A stretch of 64,000 bases of DNA. Origin: Ianthella basta (Eukaryota > Porifera > Demospongiae > Verongiida > Ianthellidae). Below are positions 34,601-64,000 of the stretch, piece after piece. Below the pieces are notes generated by a model, which saw only the letters and a program-made list of their open reading frames with translations, was not told the origin of the DNA and made no database searches. Positions within the stretch are counted from its first letter, which is position 1; every line of letters starts with the position of its first letter. Both the position numbers and the translations under genes were made by a program. The DNA lies in contig OZ025884.1 in assembly GCA_964019415.1 (NCBI GenBank), positions 2,847,875-2,911,874 on the forward strand, given 5' to 3'.

Positions 34601-37600
34601 AAGACTCTTCTGTGAGATACAGCTCCAATTGCCACAGATGAACATTGTAAAATGGCTGTGCTCAATGCTCTCTGTTTGCTAGGCCTAAAATCATTTTTCT
34701 TTATATTTTGCCATGTATCCAAAGAATGCAAAGTGTTTCAGATCTATATAGAACATGTTTAAGTAAATGCATTGCAGTAGGAAGCTTACCTATAACTGTT
34801 CTCTTGTGAGGTACAGCCCCAAATACAACAGAGGTCGAACCACCCATTGGCCATGCAATAATGACAGACAAGCGAATCATGGCATTGCCTCATAGGGTAT
34901 AGCCTTTTAGCCAGCATGTTCTTCCTCTAGGCACAAAGTAACACGTACATCTCCATTCACAATGTTATATAGATCAAAAAGCAGTCAGCAAACATTTTGA
35001 CAGTTTGGTAGGGGTGCTATCACTGGATGACTAGTTGCTCTGGAGACTTGAAACTCTTGCAAACCAACAGTCTTTTGCATCAATCTTGATGTATCTTTTA
35101 GGCCGTCAGCATTGCTGCACCCCCAACTATCTGATTCATTGAACATACAAGGGGAAATTGCTAGCAAGTAGTTTGAGTTCAAGGGCGTCCGGGCGCCCCA
35201 TGAGTTTTTTAACTCGAAATACTTGTTGACCTATGATTGTTGCAGTATAATGCAACTTGTACCGTATCCAGGTACGCAAAACATAACAGAAAGGAAGGTG
35301 AAATGTCTGGAAAGCGTGTAGTCCTAGCCGAGCAGGAAAATCTGGACGCTATTATCAATGATTACTTTGACGATGATCTGCAAACATTTGTCAATACCTT
35401 CAAAGGAGATGTCCTTCAAATGGAATATAAGATCAACAAGTGCCTTACAGTGAGTGCACATGTAGCTCACCATATGCAAAGGGATGCATGTCTACCCACT
35501 AGATACTGCTTATCCCCTGACTGAATTTAAACAGGGCATCTTCTGTATAATTATAAGGACTTGATTGCACATGTCCTAGTAAGATCATGTCCAGCTAACA
35601 CATACAGTATTGATAGATACATACCTTGCAAAACCATGTGGACAGGAACTATGTACATATCTGCACACTGGTCTATATTCACATTGACAAATTAAGCGGG
35701 TGTTGTAACTCTAAGTGTTGATTGTATAATATTATACTGTGCAGAAGGCCTTTGAGCAAGCAAGAAATGATTTGGTGCAGGAGATTGTTCGGTTATTTGA
35801 ATCTGAGACTGCTGGCCCTGCAGCTAGTAGATACAGGAAGATGGCTGGAAAAATGGTTAGTTTTTGAAGACATTGCATTTGATCAGTACATGTTATAAAC
35901 AGAAATATACCCCGTTGCCATGGTAACCGCGCGAAAATATATCGCGTAAACAAGCCAGCCGGGATATAACAGGAGCTAAGAAGCATATATATGCACAGGG
36001 GCGCTTAAATCCTGTTATATCCCAGCCCAAATATGGAAGGTGTGAAAGATAACAAGAAATTGTTTTTGATAACAACGAAGGTGTCAAATCACACCAAAGC
36101 ACACACAGAAATGCAGCAATTTGCAGCCAGCTTCAACTTTGCGTGGCTCCGTGAGTCCACAAAGCATTGAAAAGGAGAATACCTCACTCCACCATGCTGC
36201 AACCAATGTACGCAAGCCAAAAATGTAAAGCAGTTCGTAGCCGAGCTAGATAAACCATGTACGCGACCCGCACAGTGCACAAATGAGAAACAGCAAGCTC
36301 GTGCACTAATTCGTACGCAAAGGTACCCAAACTCACTGCAGCAGTGGGAACGCACTGTTTTACGGAGAACAGAAATACGAACAGCGAGCGCAAAGAACCC
36401 TCGAAGGCCGAAAACGTCGCAGATGCCTCAATCACTTCACTGGCTTCTTTAGAGTGTTGCTCCAGTGGCTTAACAAAAGGCAAAAACTTCACAGCCCTCC
36501 GAATTCAACAAAACTTGACAGCTGCTCTTCAGAGCTGCCATCCTGGAAGAAGCCCGCCTTTCGAATAAGAGCCTAGACGCGCTAGGCGGGGTATATATCA
36601 CTTATACCACGGCGCTTCGGTGTATATGGATTTTAGACGCACTCGCCCTCGGGCGCTTCGCGCCCTCGGGCATCGTGCGCCTAAAATCCATATACACCTC
36701 AGCGCCGTGGTATAACTAATACTTGCTGCATCCATTCTAGTTTCTGCATGCCAACATTATATTGCAATTGCTACTTCAAATTCATGGAATGCTTTATTTC
36801 ACAACTGTGTTTATAATCCTGTATGCAGAACCCACGTGATGTACTGATGAAGTTCCTGTCAGCTGATGTGTATGCCAATGCCCTTAAGGTTGATCACAAG
36901 CTCAGTCATCCAGATCAGGAACTGCGATCAGAAGCAATCTATTTGAAATCTGCCTTCTTGAAAGACAGTGCCAGACAGAGGTCTTGTATGGCTTCAATGG
37001 ACAAGGTGTGTACATTACTCACTCAGGTATACACAATGTTTGCATGTGAATATGGCACATGCATACTATCAATTATATGTACACTGCATGATTATATAGT
37101 GCATCACTTACTATGAGCAAGCGCTGACTTCGGCCGCGCTCGCTCCACCTCGCATCACCAGCTGGGAGGCACAGGCCATCCAGTACCATTTAGCCATGGA
37201 TGACTTTGGTGGATAGTGCCAGCTGGGTGACACTGGCTGGATAGTTGCTATTGCTTACACTGGGCAGGTGTGTCAACTAATTTTGACTGTCTGATGCATG
37301 GTATCTCAGGGGTGCACATGCATAGCTGGCACATGAGTAACTTGCTACTGTAACACACAATGTTAGTGCATGTAGTAACAGTGAGAAATGAGATGAGTCC
37401 TACTGGCAACAGTAAGCAAATAGTATAACCAAAAAACAGAAGAAACACAGTGTTGGAGGCAAGTGAAAAGTGTACCTTCTCAGAAGAAACTTTCTTCCTT
37501 TTACAGCAAGGTAGCATTGTATCCAAGCAAGCTGCCCAGGGTAATAGCTTACTTGGCAGTAGAGTGAGGGCTTTGAGCAGCCCAGAACACCAAAAGCATA

Positions 37601-38224
37601 AGGACCCACATAGCAGAACAAAATACCTGCACACCGGAGCAGCTCCTTCTCATGAGAAACAGCAAAACTCTGCACAATTGTGCAACACTAGGGTTTTCCA
37701 ACCTAAGGAACACAGCATGTCTCAAAGACTGCTTGTTTTCAGTCACATGATTGCAATGTCCAATCAGATGCACGCTTTTAATGCCCAACACAAGTGTAAG
37801 CACAGACTAGAAAATATTAATTATACGTATTAAAGATATATACATAATCACTTTATATGGCTGCTAGATCCCTGCCCCTATGTATATTGGCTTGAGACTG
37901 TATTTCTCCAATTCTACTCATCTATAGGTCATCAGAAACCACTTTGCGCACTTGCCTACAAAAGCTGAGACAGGTGACTTCCTAGCAGCCACTGTCACCC
38001 TAATTCAGCAGATGCTGATGTCAAAGGGCCCAGTTATTCCATGGACTGGACTGGAAACATTTGATGCCATGTATGTTAAGGCTGACCCTGTCGGTGCTGG
38101 CCACAAGCCTGCAAAGCCTCAGGAAATGAAAGGATTGAAGTTTGATGGCTTCAGGGAGCCTATTATGCTCTTTTGCAATGATCGTAGTGTGAAAGTACGC
38201 AAAGGAGTGGTTGTGATCCAGTAG
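16308..38224 (+). CDS. Unrecognised coiled-coil protein, six coding exons
   Basis: Exons 16308-16357, 33883-33975, 35272-35449, 35745-35855, 36829-37005 and 37928-38224 have good GT-AG borders and join in frame to 906 nt, or 301 aa. The first about 50 residues are charged and heptad-like (MASSKYRREEEAKLKRHATQ, then KQEMELFRQQDALLRQEL), a likely coiled coil. The rest is mixed alpha-helical: ENLDAIINDYFDDDLQTF, LFESETAGPAASRYRKMAG, NHFAHLPTKAETGDFL, and a C-terminal part rich in K and P ending VRKGVVVIQ. There is no signal peptide, membrane segment or enzyme motif I can name. AATAAA lies at 38273-38278, about 50 bp after the stop. The link of exon 1 to exon 2 across a 17.5 kb transposon-filled intron rests on phase match and continuity of the coiled coil. 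The last five exons are firm. Confidence 0.72.
16385..16398. repeat. Poly-G run (14 G)
   Basis: Homopolymer of G shortly after the first coding exon of the coiled-coil gene. It may be a G-quadruplex former, and its length may be unreliable because of sequencing. Confidence 0.9.
16978..17870 (-). pseudogene. 5'-truncated LINE, C-terminal part of the RT ORF
   Basis: Minus-strand frame 17868-17137 reads WEARVRCVQFWYKVLTSKIY, then LLRKVALQAVECGRGSWMR, FQIEMGRWHGM, and a C-terminal zinc-knuckle-like CKECDSGEVEDVCHWLLQC. These are hallmarks of the region after the RT in several non-LTR clades. An in-frame TAG at 17608-17610 splits it. About 130 bp of 3' sequence follow, then a (GAATT)n tail at 16980-17003, the same kind of pentanucleotide tail as the intact element at 20401-23455. 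The copy is 5' truncated near 17870-17890. Confidence 0.72.
17893..18556. repeat. Dispersed ~0.65 kb repeat, copy 1
   Basis: This shares ordered blocks with 25967-26582: GCCAGTGTGGCTTATG-type start, GTAGCATGATGATGTAGACA, GGAAACAACTGCATA, GCTGATTTACATCAGTAT, CCTATGACCATCTCCATGTG, and an AACAAACCTTTTCAGC-type end. No coding capacity. It is in direct orientation relative to the other copy, with a nested transposon cluster between them. Partial copies lie at 18598-18720 and 25640-25935. Confidence 0.75.
18557..19554. other. Intron sequence, repeats only
   Basis: A partial copy of the 0.65 kb repeat lies at 18598-18720 (CCACGACGGCCAGATGATG, then GGCATGCCAGTTGGTAG). The rest (18720-19554) has a mildly GC-rich stretch at 18960-19330 with no recognisable protein. 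Confidence 0.45.
19555..19665 (+). repeat. ~24 bp minisatellite
   Basis: About four degenerate units of AGGAGTCAACTCAAGAGAAC and related sequence, period about 24 bp. In one frame it would read as SQLKRTTKN-like repeats. The surrounding open frame (19435-19716) has no other support. Confidence 0.6.
20401..23455 (+). mobile_element. Full-length RTE-type non-LTR retrotransposon with perfect TSD
   Basis: Flanked by AGATGAAGTT at 20391-20400 and again at 23456-23465, a perfect 10 bp target-site duplication. It has a 98 bp 5'UTR, one long intact ORF (20499-23342), a 113 bp 3'UTR, and ends in a TTGAATTGAATTGAATT-type pentanucleotide tail instead of poly(A). Single ORF, short UTRs and a microsatellite tail fit the RTE group. 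Its insertion point lies within the hAT-like pseudogene, so it is the younger event. Confidence 0.92.
20499..23342 (+). CDS. Endonuclease/reverse transcriptase polyprotein (RTE-type), intact
   Basis: 947 aa with no stop or frameshift. The N-terminal apurinic-type endonuclease shows the catalytic set: WNVRTL (about residue 20), SEAKV, YAPTED, VMGDMNARVGDD, SLIDYFLV and GSDHYLV (about 250). A basic linker follows (RWWNEEVKSAVQKKK). The reverse transcriptase spans about 480-800: KAPGICGILPEMLKAG, VVVPVHKKGSRLECANYRGI, QGGFRTGRGCNDQ, AFVDLEKAYDN (palm Asp, about 625), GVRQGCTLSPWLFN and LLLFADDMVVMAES (FADD catalytic pair, about 721). The C-terminus has the conserved CETWTL block and a GKRPRGRPRSRW end. 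It makes cDNA directly at nicked chromosomal targets. All catalytic residues I can check are present, so activity is possible. Related dead copies lie at 345-620 and 28858-30140. Confidence 0.95.
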   Translation: MSAKNYDSDLVSDISRFGCWNVRTLNGREQKLVAEMKKYRLEVLGVSEAKVRGNGMRMIGDTTCVYSGVQTGRAKAGVAILLSERFGRFLKEWRCVDERIVMIRLKIEGVWVSVVQVYAPTEDCSNASKDEFFLRLQETVGRVVSGDLLVVMGDMNARVGDDTSIWGEVLGRYGEEVCNENGRRLLQFCNEYNLWISNTWFPHKRIHKYTWECRGRGLRSLIDYFLVGKEARKQVMDVKAVRGAEIGSDHYLVLMKIKLKARRVKNSSQVRGRQKIKIRNLKDDRVRREYQAVIAELYEEARAGGCASGKDVELAWKELKEGIVGAATKVCGTMRGRSGQVKRTRWWNEEVKSAVQKKKVLYKRLLDTGNVEARQRYNEAKLEARKLVRKAKNDEWVQFGKELEKDAKGNQPRFWARVNGNRMTKESMTRINGKNGQVLSEGAEVIGRWKEHFEELFHEVGEPLSDTQCSEAMQEDDMGIMKEEVRNGVKRLKMRKAPGICGILPEMLKAGGEVVIEWMADVFNLVWRVGVAPGDWKNAVVVPVHKKGSRLECANYRGISLMSIVGKVFARVLNERVKMATVDKVMDEQGGFRTGRGCNDQIFAVKQIVEKTIEKDRKTYMAFVDLEKAYDNVSREKLWKVLYAYGVKGRMLRAIQALYVNGRAKVKVGEMESELFEVHRGVRQGCTLSPWLFNVFIDSVTREARRQFLREVKLSTGDVGLLLFADDMVVMAESVEGLQHNLQVMSDVLSRWELRVNWRKTKVMRIARKREECEVKIDEEVIEQVDAMKYLGVMISSDGRMEKEVEARIGGATRVIGGLNDVVLRRKELSRSTKLKVVNATVMPTLLYGCETWTLSKQQQLKVQATQMKVLRRIEGVTRLDRMRNVDIREKLRQESVLDAVKRKQEKWRVRLEEMSNERLTKKVFVGEMEGKRPRGRPRSRWTDNFK
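25251..25966. repeat. Intron sequence with partial copy of the 0.65 kb repeat
   Basis: 25640-25935 matches parts of the 0.65 kb repeat (GTGGAATCATGCACGCACA, GACACAACTGCATAATTGG, CAGAAGGAAGAGGTTTACTA). The preceding 25251-25640 shows nothing recognisable. Confidence 0.55.
25967..26582. repeat. Dispersed ~0.65 kb repeat, copy 2
   Basis: Direct-orientation relative of 17893-18556, with the same ordered blocks including GTAGCATGATGATGTAGACA and GCTGATTTACATCAGTAT. It contains no open frame of note. Confidence 0.75.
26860..27480. pseudogene. Possible PIF/Harbinger-like remnant (two short coding traces)
   Basis: A minus-strand frame 27479-27270 starts MDGFMADTQTLLNYLILEDN and contains SRKRLDLNTLSNERFV, which resembles the acidic N-terminus of Harbinger nucleases. 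On the plus strand, 26870-27110 has interrupted frames with a charged helix (DVYQQEFEVQRQRVAMVQR), as seen at the end of the Myb-like partner protein. Neither catalytic core is present. The match is by feel of composition and spacing and is weak. Confidence 0.28.
27620..27910. repeat. Degenerate GGGTAYG-rich low-complexity DNA
   Basis: Many irregular copies of ATGGGTACGGG and TATGGGTATGGG, similar in flavour to telomere-like motifs but without a fixed period. Long minus-strand open frames rich in P, Y, T and H here are compositional. Confidence 0.65.
27911..28602. other. Intron sequence, no feature recognised
   Basis: Ordinary AT-rich intron of the coiled-coil gene. Open frames on the minus strand (28570-28076) lack any recognisable motif. 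Confidence 0.4.
28603..28693. repeat. (AC)n microsatellite
   Basis: Uninterrupted AC run of about 45 units. Confidence 0.97.
28858..30140 (-). pseudogene. 5'-truncated RTE-type retrotransposon, decayed
   Basis: Minus-strand reading frames match the intact element in order: CANYRGISLLSIVSKV and DKQGGFTAGRGCYDKI with AFVDLEKAYDNMSREK (30134-29745), then VGVLLLTDDVVVMAESEEG (29600s; FADD has become LTDD), then LRRKELSQNTKLKVVNATV and GKRPRGRPCLRW (29365-28979). Frameshifts and small deletions separate the blocks. The 3' end is an (ATTG)n tail at 28860-28880 rather than the TTGAA tail of the intact copy, so it belongs to a sister subfamily. The 5' truncation falls right at the CANYRG block. CACATA occurs at both ends and may be a short target duplication. 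Confidence 0.88.
30356..31811. mobile_element. Candidate 1.46 kb element with 16 bp terminal inverted repeats
   Basis: CATGTGGGTTATGTCC at 30356-30371 is answered exactly by GGACATAACCCACATG at 31796-31811. Near each end there is also ATTGTTTACA. A degenerate internal copy of the terminus (CATGTGGGCTTTGTTCTACG) lies at 30757. Inside is the open segment 30961-31290. No target duplication was found, so this could be two independent repeats. Confidence 0.45.
30961..31290 (+). pseudogene. Retroelement-type C-terminal domain fragment (RPDG...WDAT)
   Basis: Open segment reading GKRPDGASVVPWKGGKALVW then DATCPDTLAHSYQQISTREA, followed by AEAERRKKLKY, PVAVDTLGVIGPDS and HWYMLQRLSV. This pattern recurs in many invertebrate genomes at the C-terminus of reverse-transcriptase-like proteins. 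The RPD...WD spacing is suggestive of a PD-(D/E)XK nuclease fold (inference). Nothing upstream encodes an RT, so it is an isolated fragment. Confidence 0.45.
31812..33882. other. Intron sequence of the coiled-coil gene; one small fold-back
   Basis: AT-rich sequence with no supported gene. It contains the inverted-repeat element at 32275-32384, described separately. Confidence 0.5.
32275..32384. repeat. Small inverted-repeat element (MITE-like)
   Basis: The arm 32275-32314 (with CAGCCCAAAAGG and CTTCTTTA) pairs imperfectly with 32346-32384 (TAAAGAAAGTCCTTTTGGGG and the following CTAAAACG). The stem is about 39 bp with a 31 bp loop. Confidence 0.7.
35956..36027. repeat. Fold-back element
   Basis: CAGCCGGGATATAACAGGA (35956-35974) pairs with TCCTGTTATATCCCAGCC (36010-36027) around a 35 bp loop, in the intron between the fourth and fifth coding exons of the coiled-coil gene. 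Confidence 0.8.
36602..36715. repeat. Near-perfect 114 bp palindrome (MITE-like)
   Basis: TTATACCACGGCGC (36602-36615) pairs with GCGCCGTGGTATAA (36702-36715). The pairing continues inward through GTGTATATGGATTTTAG/CTAAAATCCATATACAC to a GC-rich centre (CCCTCGGGCGC/GCGCCCTCGGG). Almost the whole unit folds into one hairpin. Confidence 0.9.
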
Positions 38225-38272
38225 CCTAAATGACTTGTACCCAAACTTTTGGTGATGCTATACTGTAGCTGG

Positions 38273-38278
38273 AATAAA
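38273..38278 (+). terminator. Polyadenylation signal of the coiled-coil gene
   Basis: AATAAA about 50 bp past the TAG stop, in the context GCTGGAATAAATACC. Confidence 0.7.
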
Positions 38279-38299
38279 TACCTGCTTAGTAGCTATTTG

Positions 38300-41017
38300 A
38301 ACCCTATAGCATCTTTTCTACACTGTTTATGAAGTAATAATTGTAATCTGTAGCATTGAAACGTGTTTAATTACATTGTATCTGGTTTCAGTTGCTTAAT
38401 ATATCTTTTGACAACTTCAGTAATCATTGCTATAGTATATATAAGCTAGCTGAACAAACTTGTACAGAGAACAATACCAACAACAGGCTTGTAACTCAAT
38501 TCAAACACTCTTCAAGCACTCCATCATAACCACTGTCACTGCTCCCCCGAAGGAAAGGAGCTAGTGCCCTCCAAAGAGGACTACACAATTCAGTGCAGCC
38601 ACCATATCGAGATTCACCCCCTCCCCAATCCACCCTTGCTAACACCTTCCTCACCCACCCAATTATGCCACCCCCGCCCACCCTCAGCCCCTCCCCCACC
38701 CACCATATATGTCAGCTAGCAGTGCAGCAGGCAGTGTCAGCAGTAGACTTGGTGGGTTGAGGAACGGAAAGAGGGAGGAGCGGACCACACTCAGGGAGAG
38801 GTTGTCCTTGGCAATGGAGCAGAAGGTAACCATTGGTTCACTGAGATCAATGACCTCCTACATCTCCCTGTATGGAGAATCTGCAGTAGAAAGAGTGGGC
38901 TGGACACAGCATAGATTGAGGCCTGTGGGCACACCTCCTACAGCTCACCCTCCTAAACCTGCCACTGTCCTGCGGTGACTGGTGGATTGGTACAGAGACG
39001 GACCACTCAGAGAGAGCAGACACACTGGGGCTGTGAGGGAGGACATCCAACTGCATGTGGGAATGGGAGTGGGGAGCACTAAAACACTACACACACTAAC
39101 TATGTATAAGCACTCTAACTGATCACATCTTGAGAAAGCTGAGGGGTGGGGATGTCGCTCACTGTAATGGACCAGCTGTCTCCTGGCCATGCCCCTTCAA
39201 GCTGGATGGTGATTGATGTCACACAGCTCATGTATGCTGAGTCAGCACATTCAGTTTAGAAGTGTAGGGAAGGAAGCATGCTATTATATACGTACATTAA
39301 GATTGGAATAGCCATTTTTAATGGGCACATTCTAAAATAGACATCACGAGCGTGACGTCTGATATACATTCATGTTTTGTATACATCTGCATATATCAGT
39401 AGAAGACACTAGCTCCAAGATCTGCAATTTTGTTGAGTAAACTGAAGCAGCTGAACTCCAGCTCCAAACTCAATTCCTCTCGTGCTGGCTCAAGATGTGC
39501 TCTATCACTGGCACTGCATGCGTGCCAGTGGTCCAGTGTTGCATTTTAATTGGGCAGGGGTGATTCCATATGCCATGGTAGCTCAACACCCTGCTCAAGA
39601 TTTGGAGGCCATGCCATCCTGCTCTAGTGCTGCGTCCCATAACCTAGCCCATTGCACCCACTTTTCCATTGCATTATTTGCTGGAGCCTCCACTCTGCAC
39701 AGATCCACCAGTATAGGCAGCCTGTCTCATCTCCTTGCCACTTCTTTCATGTACCTGTGTGCACGAAGTGTGTCCCAAGGTGCTCCTCCAGCTCTCTGCA
39801 CTCCTTCACAAGACACAATGACTCTACATCATCAGAGAGTACCTCAACACCCTTGCACTAAGCCTGCCCACCCATGCATGCTGTTCCACACTCTCCGGAG
39901 GAAACGTAGCTTTCACAACAACAATTAACCTCTCCTCTTTGATGATATATACATCTAACACAGCGATAGCAACAGTACTCTTGTTTGATTGGTGCCTTGG
40001 CCATCTCAATGCTCTCTTTACTAGTACTCTCTGAAGAGCTTCTAGCATCTCATTTTTCGGTCACATACCCAATCATACAGTTCTCACTCTCATACAGCAG
40101 TATAGGCATCAAACAAAACGGCCAGCCAACAATGATCTGGAAGATAAAGGGTTTATGTCTCGGCCAACAGTGATCTGGAAGACAAAGGGTTTAATTTATG
40201 TCTCCTGATAGGCACCAATGCTATATACAATATGAAAGTACGCACATCGAGCTTTGGCTATATATATACATTCCCCTTATTACAGACCTTGTCGCCAAAA
40301 AAATCCTTCCAACAATATACCCCATGCAAGCACTTCCCTACTTCTCCTACCAGCAGGACAGAACCATCAATCTCACGCAGTTTTGAAGATTAACACCACA
40401 ATATCATGAGAAGAGCACAATCTCACACTTGCTGGCATTTTCATTAGCAAATTGTCAAATCGTCACAATTTACTCTTCACTTGCTCCCTTTAATCACATG
40501 ATCTAGTATCATCTGCAAGCTGATTGAAACCCCTAGGCCTGCATTATAGAAGTTATTCACTGCATGACAGACCCAACCCATGCAGATCTAGATGCCTGTA
40601 GCAGTCTTAAGAGTGGATCCATGACCATAAGAAAGAGTGCTGGCAACAGGACTGAACCTTAATTGTTTGAACTCCACTTTTTATAGAAATACTCCCTGAA
40701 AGCCTTCCATCTTCACCTGCCTTTCTCATGCTAATATTCCACATCCTCCACATATCCCCTTCATGCCCACATCACACAATCTCTCCAACAGCTAGCACAT
40801 GGGATGTTCCACTGAATCAAAAGGCTTTCTGAAGGTACATACCAGTCATACAAACACTTCCACCAACACTGAAACTATGACTCCTCTCATCAACACTTGT
40901 CAATATTGATCCATTTGCCTGAAGGCCAGACAACTGAAATAATCATCAAATACATATGTACAAGTGCATTGTCTTGCAAGAAGGTGTTACATAGCTATAT
41001 TAAATACGGTGGTATGT
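38300..41017. other. Intergenic region with weak LINE remnants
   Basis: No firm gene. The minus strand near 40860-40810 reads KAF, then after a 1-nt shift DSVEHPM, like the RT palm motif KAFDSVDH. At 40048-39826 there is a frame with ALQRVLVKRALRWPR that resembles the end of LINE ORFs. These suggest a heavily decayed minus-strand LINE over about 39.8-40.9 kb. Open frames at 38496-38699 and 38709-38978 are unrecognised. The region separates the coiled-coil gene (plus) from the ABCC gene (minus), which converge on it. Confidence 0.4.
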
Positions 41018-55327
<14,310 letters not shown>

Positions 55328-56035
55328 CTTAAACATCTGATGCAATCCATTTTGCGCAATCCTCAGCGCACATGATCATATGACTGCATTGGTATGCTAT
55401 GCTATCTGATACCGTGCCATAATTATACCCACAACATGGACTTATGCAGCTTAAGTGCTTCCCTATAGTGGTACGTATACTAAGACCCCAGAGCATTGTA
55501 CAACTACACACAGAAAGCTATTGTAGCTAGCTACTCACGCTATATATATGTAGAGCAACACAGCTAGGCACCCCCACCCACCAACGCCCACCTTAGCCAG
55601 AATGGTAACTTCCATACTGCATGTAAGCAGCTGCCAGCTACCATGGCCAGTCTAGCTCTCAATGGTCATAGCTAGCTATAGCTAGCTACATCCTCTGGCA
55701 CTGATCACCTAGCTAATATAACTATAATTATATTGTTAAGGCTGCCAGACACATCAATCCAGTGCAGCCACATAATTTATACACATTTATACACAACAAT
55801 GCATGTACACTGCGTGGCCCAGGCCACAGCTAGACTGGCCTCCATCACCATGAAATGGCATGTAGCACATGTACAGTGCATGCAGTCCATCAGATTTATT
55901 ATAGCTAAGGGCTCTACCGGCTAAAATATTATATAGTTAAATTGCAAGATTATTTGTGTCCATATTAAATTAATATCATACAAATATCCTACATAATTGG
56001 AAATCATGATAAGTAAGTGGGCCATTCTTGTCTTC
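55328..56035. promoter_or_regulatory. Intergenic spacer between the tandem ABCC genes
   Basis: 708 bp that must hold the promoter of the downstream gene (ATG at 55327) and the 3' end of the upstream one (stop at 56036). No TATA box or initiator stands out. The centre is rich in TAGCTAGC-type repeats. Confidence 0.5.
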
Positions 56036-63419
<7,384 letters not shown>

Positions 63420-64000
63420 CTATAAAACAGGCAGAGAAGAGAGTAAGTGATAGAACACATCACCTGGTCCAGCATAAATATCAGTGACTCTGACAAATTG
63501 TACTGAATCAAGCAGTGGAACGTCCAGCAAAGACCCACTCTACTATATACTGTACAGTAGCAAAAACTGGGAATATTTCAAGCAGTAGATAAAGCATTGG
63601 GTAAATACGTAGTGAAGAACACTTTGACCATGTAGGCTTCGATTGACAAAGGACTTCTAGTCTCGTTATGACCAAGTGAGTCTGGAAAAGTAAGGGAAGC
63701 CGTGTTACGAATACAGGTACAGTTGGAGGAAGACTCTAGTGGATCGAGGAACTATAATGTGTAGTCTTGCGCACCAGATGTTCCAATGGTTTTGCAGTTG
63801 AGGAGAAAAGGAATGAACTCACCAAACTGCAGAACACGGAATGTCTGGCGCATGAGCTAACTTTATGTACAGTGGTACAACTTAAGCTTCCTTTGAATGA
63901 TGTCGCAACTTTGTACACAGGTTTCCCTCTTGCCAAACAAAATGGAGTGATGTCATAATTAGCTTACAATACTACTATAGTAGCTTGTATTGAGGCAAAG
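63420..64000. other. Intron of the upstream ABCC copy to the window edge
   Basis: In the downstream gene the next exon (11) lies only 229 bp beyond exon 12, but no match to it appears here in 581 bp. This intron is therefore longer in the upstream copy, probably through an insertion. A stretch near 63630-63940 is open in short frames but unrecognised. Confidence 0.5.

Noticed and set aside
34441-35182. Minus-strand frames of 96 and 65 codons
   Set aside because: No motif; they lie in introns of the coiled-coil gene.
37450-37833. 127-codon plus-strand frame between coding exons of the coiled-coil gene
   Set aside because: It lies in the intron 37006-37927, has no motif, and a minus-strand frame of equal length overlaps it.
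38496-38978. Possible small genes on either strand next to the coiled-coil gene
   Set aside because: No recognisable domain, no splice partners and no polyadenylation signal that clearly belongs to them.

Overview
This is a piece of an animal nuclear genome: multi-exon genes with GT-AG introns, HSPA12-type and ABCC4-type genes, a GABA-B-like class C receptor fragment, and many non-LTR retrotransposons, hAT-like remnants and fold-back repeats. The gene families, the fairly small introns and the high load of small palindromic elements point to an early-branching metazoan, most likely a demosponge. That assignment is an inference from style and family content; no species marker is visible.

Layout. 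(1) 1-9.7 kb is a decayed, repeat-rich block. It holds a non-LTR fragment, exons of a GABA-B-like receptor on the minus strand, and a head-to-tail tandem duplication (about 2663-5383 and 5384-8803) that copied four receptor exons. Both copies carry disabling changes, and diverged repeats surround them. (2) 10.5-16.04 kb is a complete three-exon HSPA12-type gene (minus, 594 aa). (3) Only 267 bp away, head to head, starts an unrecognised coiled-coil gene (plus, 301 aa, six coding exons, 16308-38224). Its 17.5 kb first coding intron is a transposon graveyard. That intron holds an intact 947-codon endonuclease/reverse-transcriptase element (20401-23455) with a perfect 10 bp target-site duplication, inserted into an older hAT/ZMYM-like transposase pseudogene. 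(4) 38.3-41.0 kb has no firm gene and only weak LINE remnants. (5) 41.0-64 kb carries two tandem, same-strand ABCC4-like (short MRP) transporter genes. The downstream copy is complete (41018-55327, 27 exons, 1412 aa); the upstream copy runs off the right edge (exons 12-27, 56036-63419). Exon lengths are identical in 14 of the 16 comparable exons.

The most noteworthy items are: the live-looking RTE-type retrotransposon nested in a hAT remnant; a 568 bp inverted-repeat element in ABCC intron 8 that carries the first exon of a RecQ-like helicase; a 1067 bp CAGGG-ended element flanked by AACTT 19 bp from an ABCC splice site; the divergent HSPA12/coiled-coil gene pair; and the damaged tandem receptor duplication. 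I found no CRISPR array, rRNA or convincing tRNA gene.
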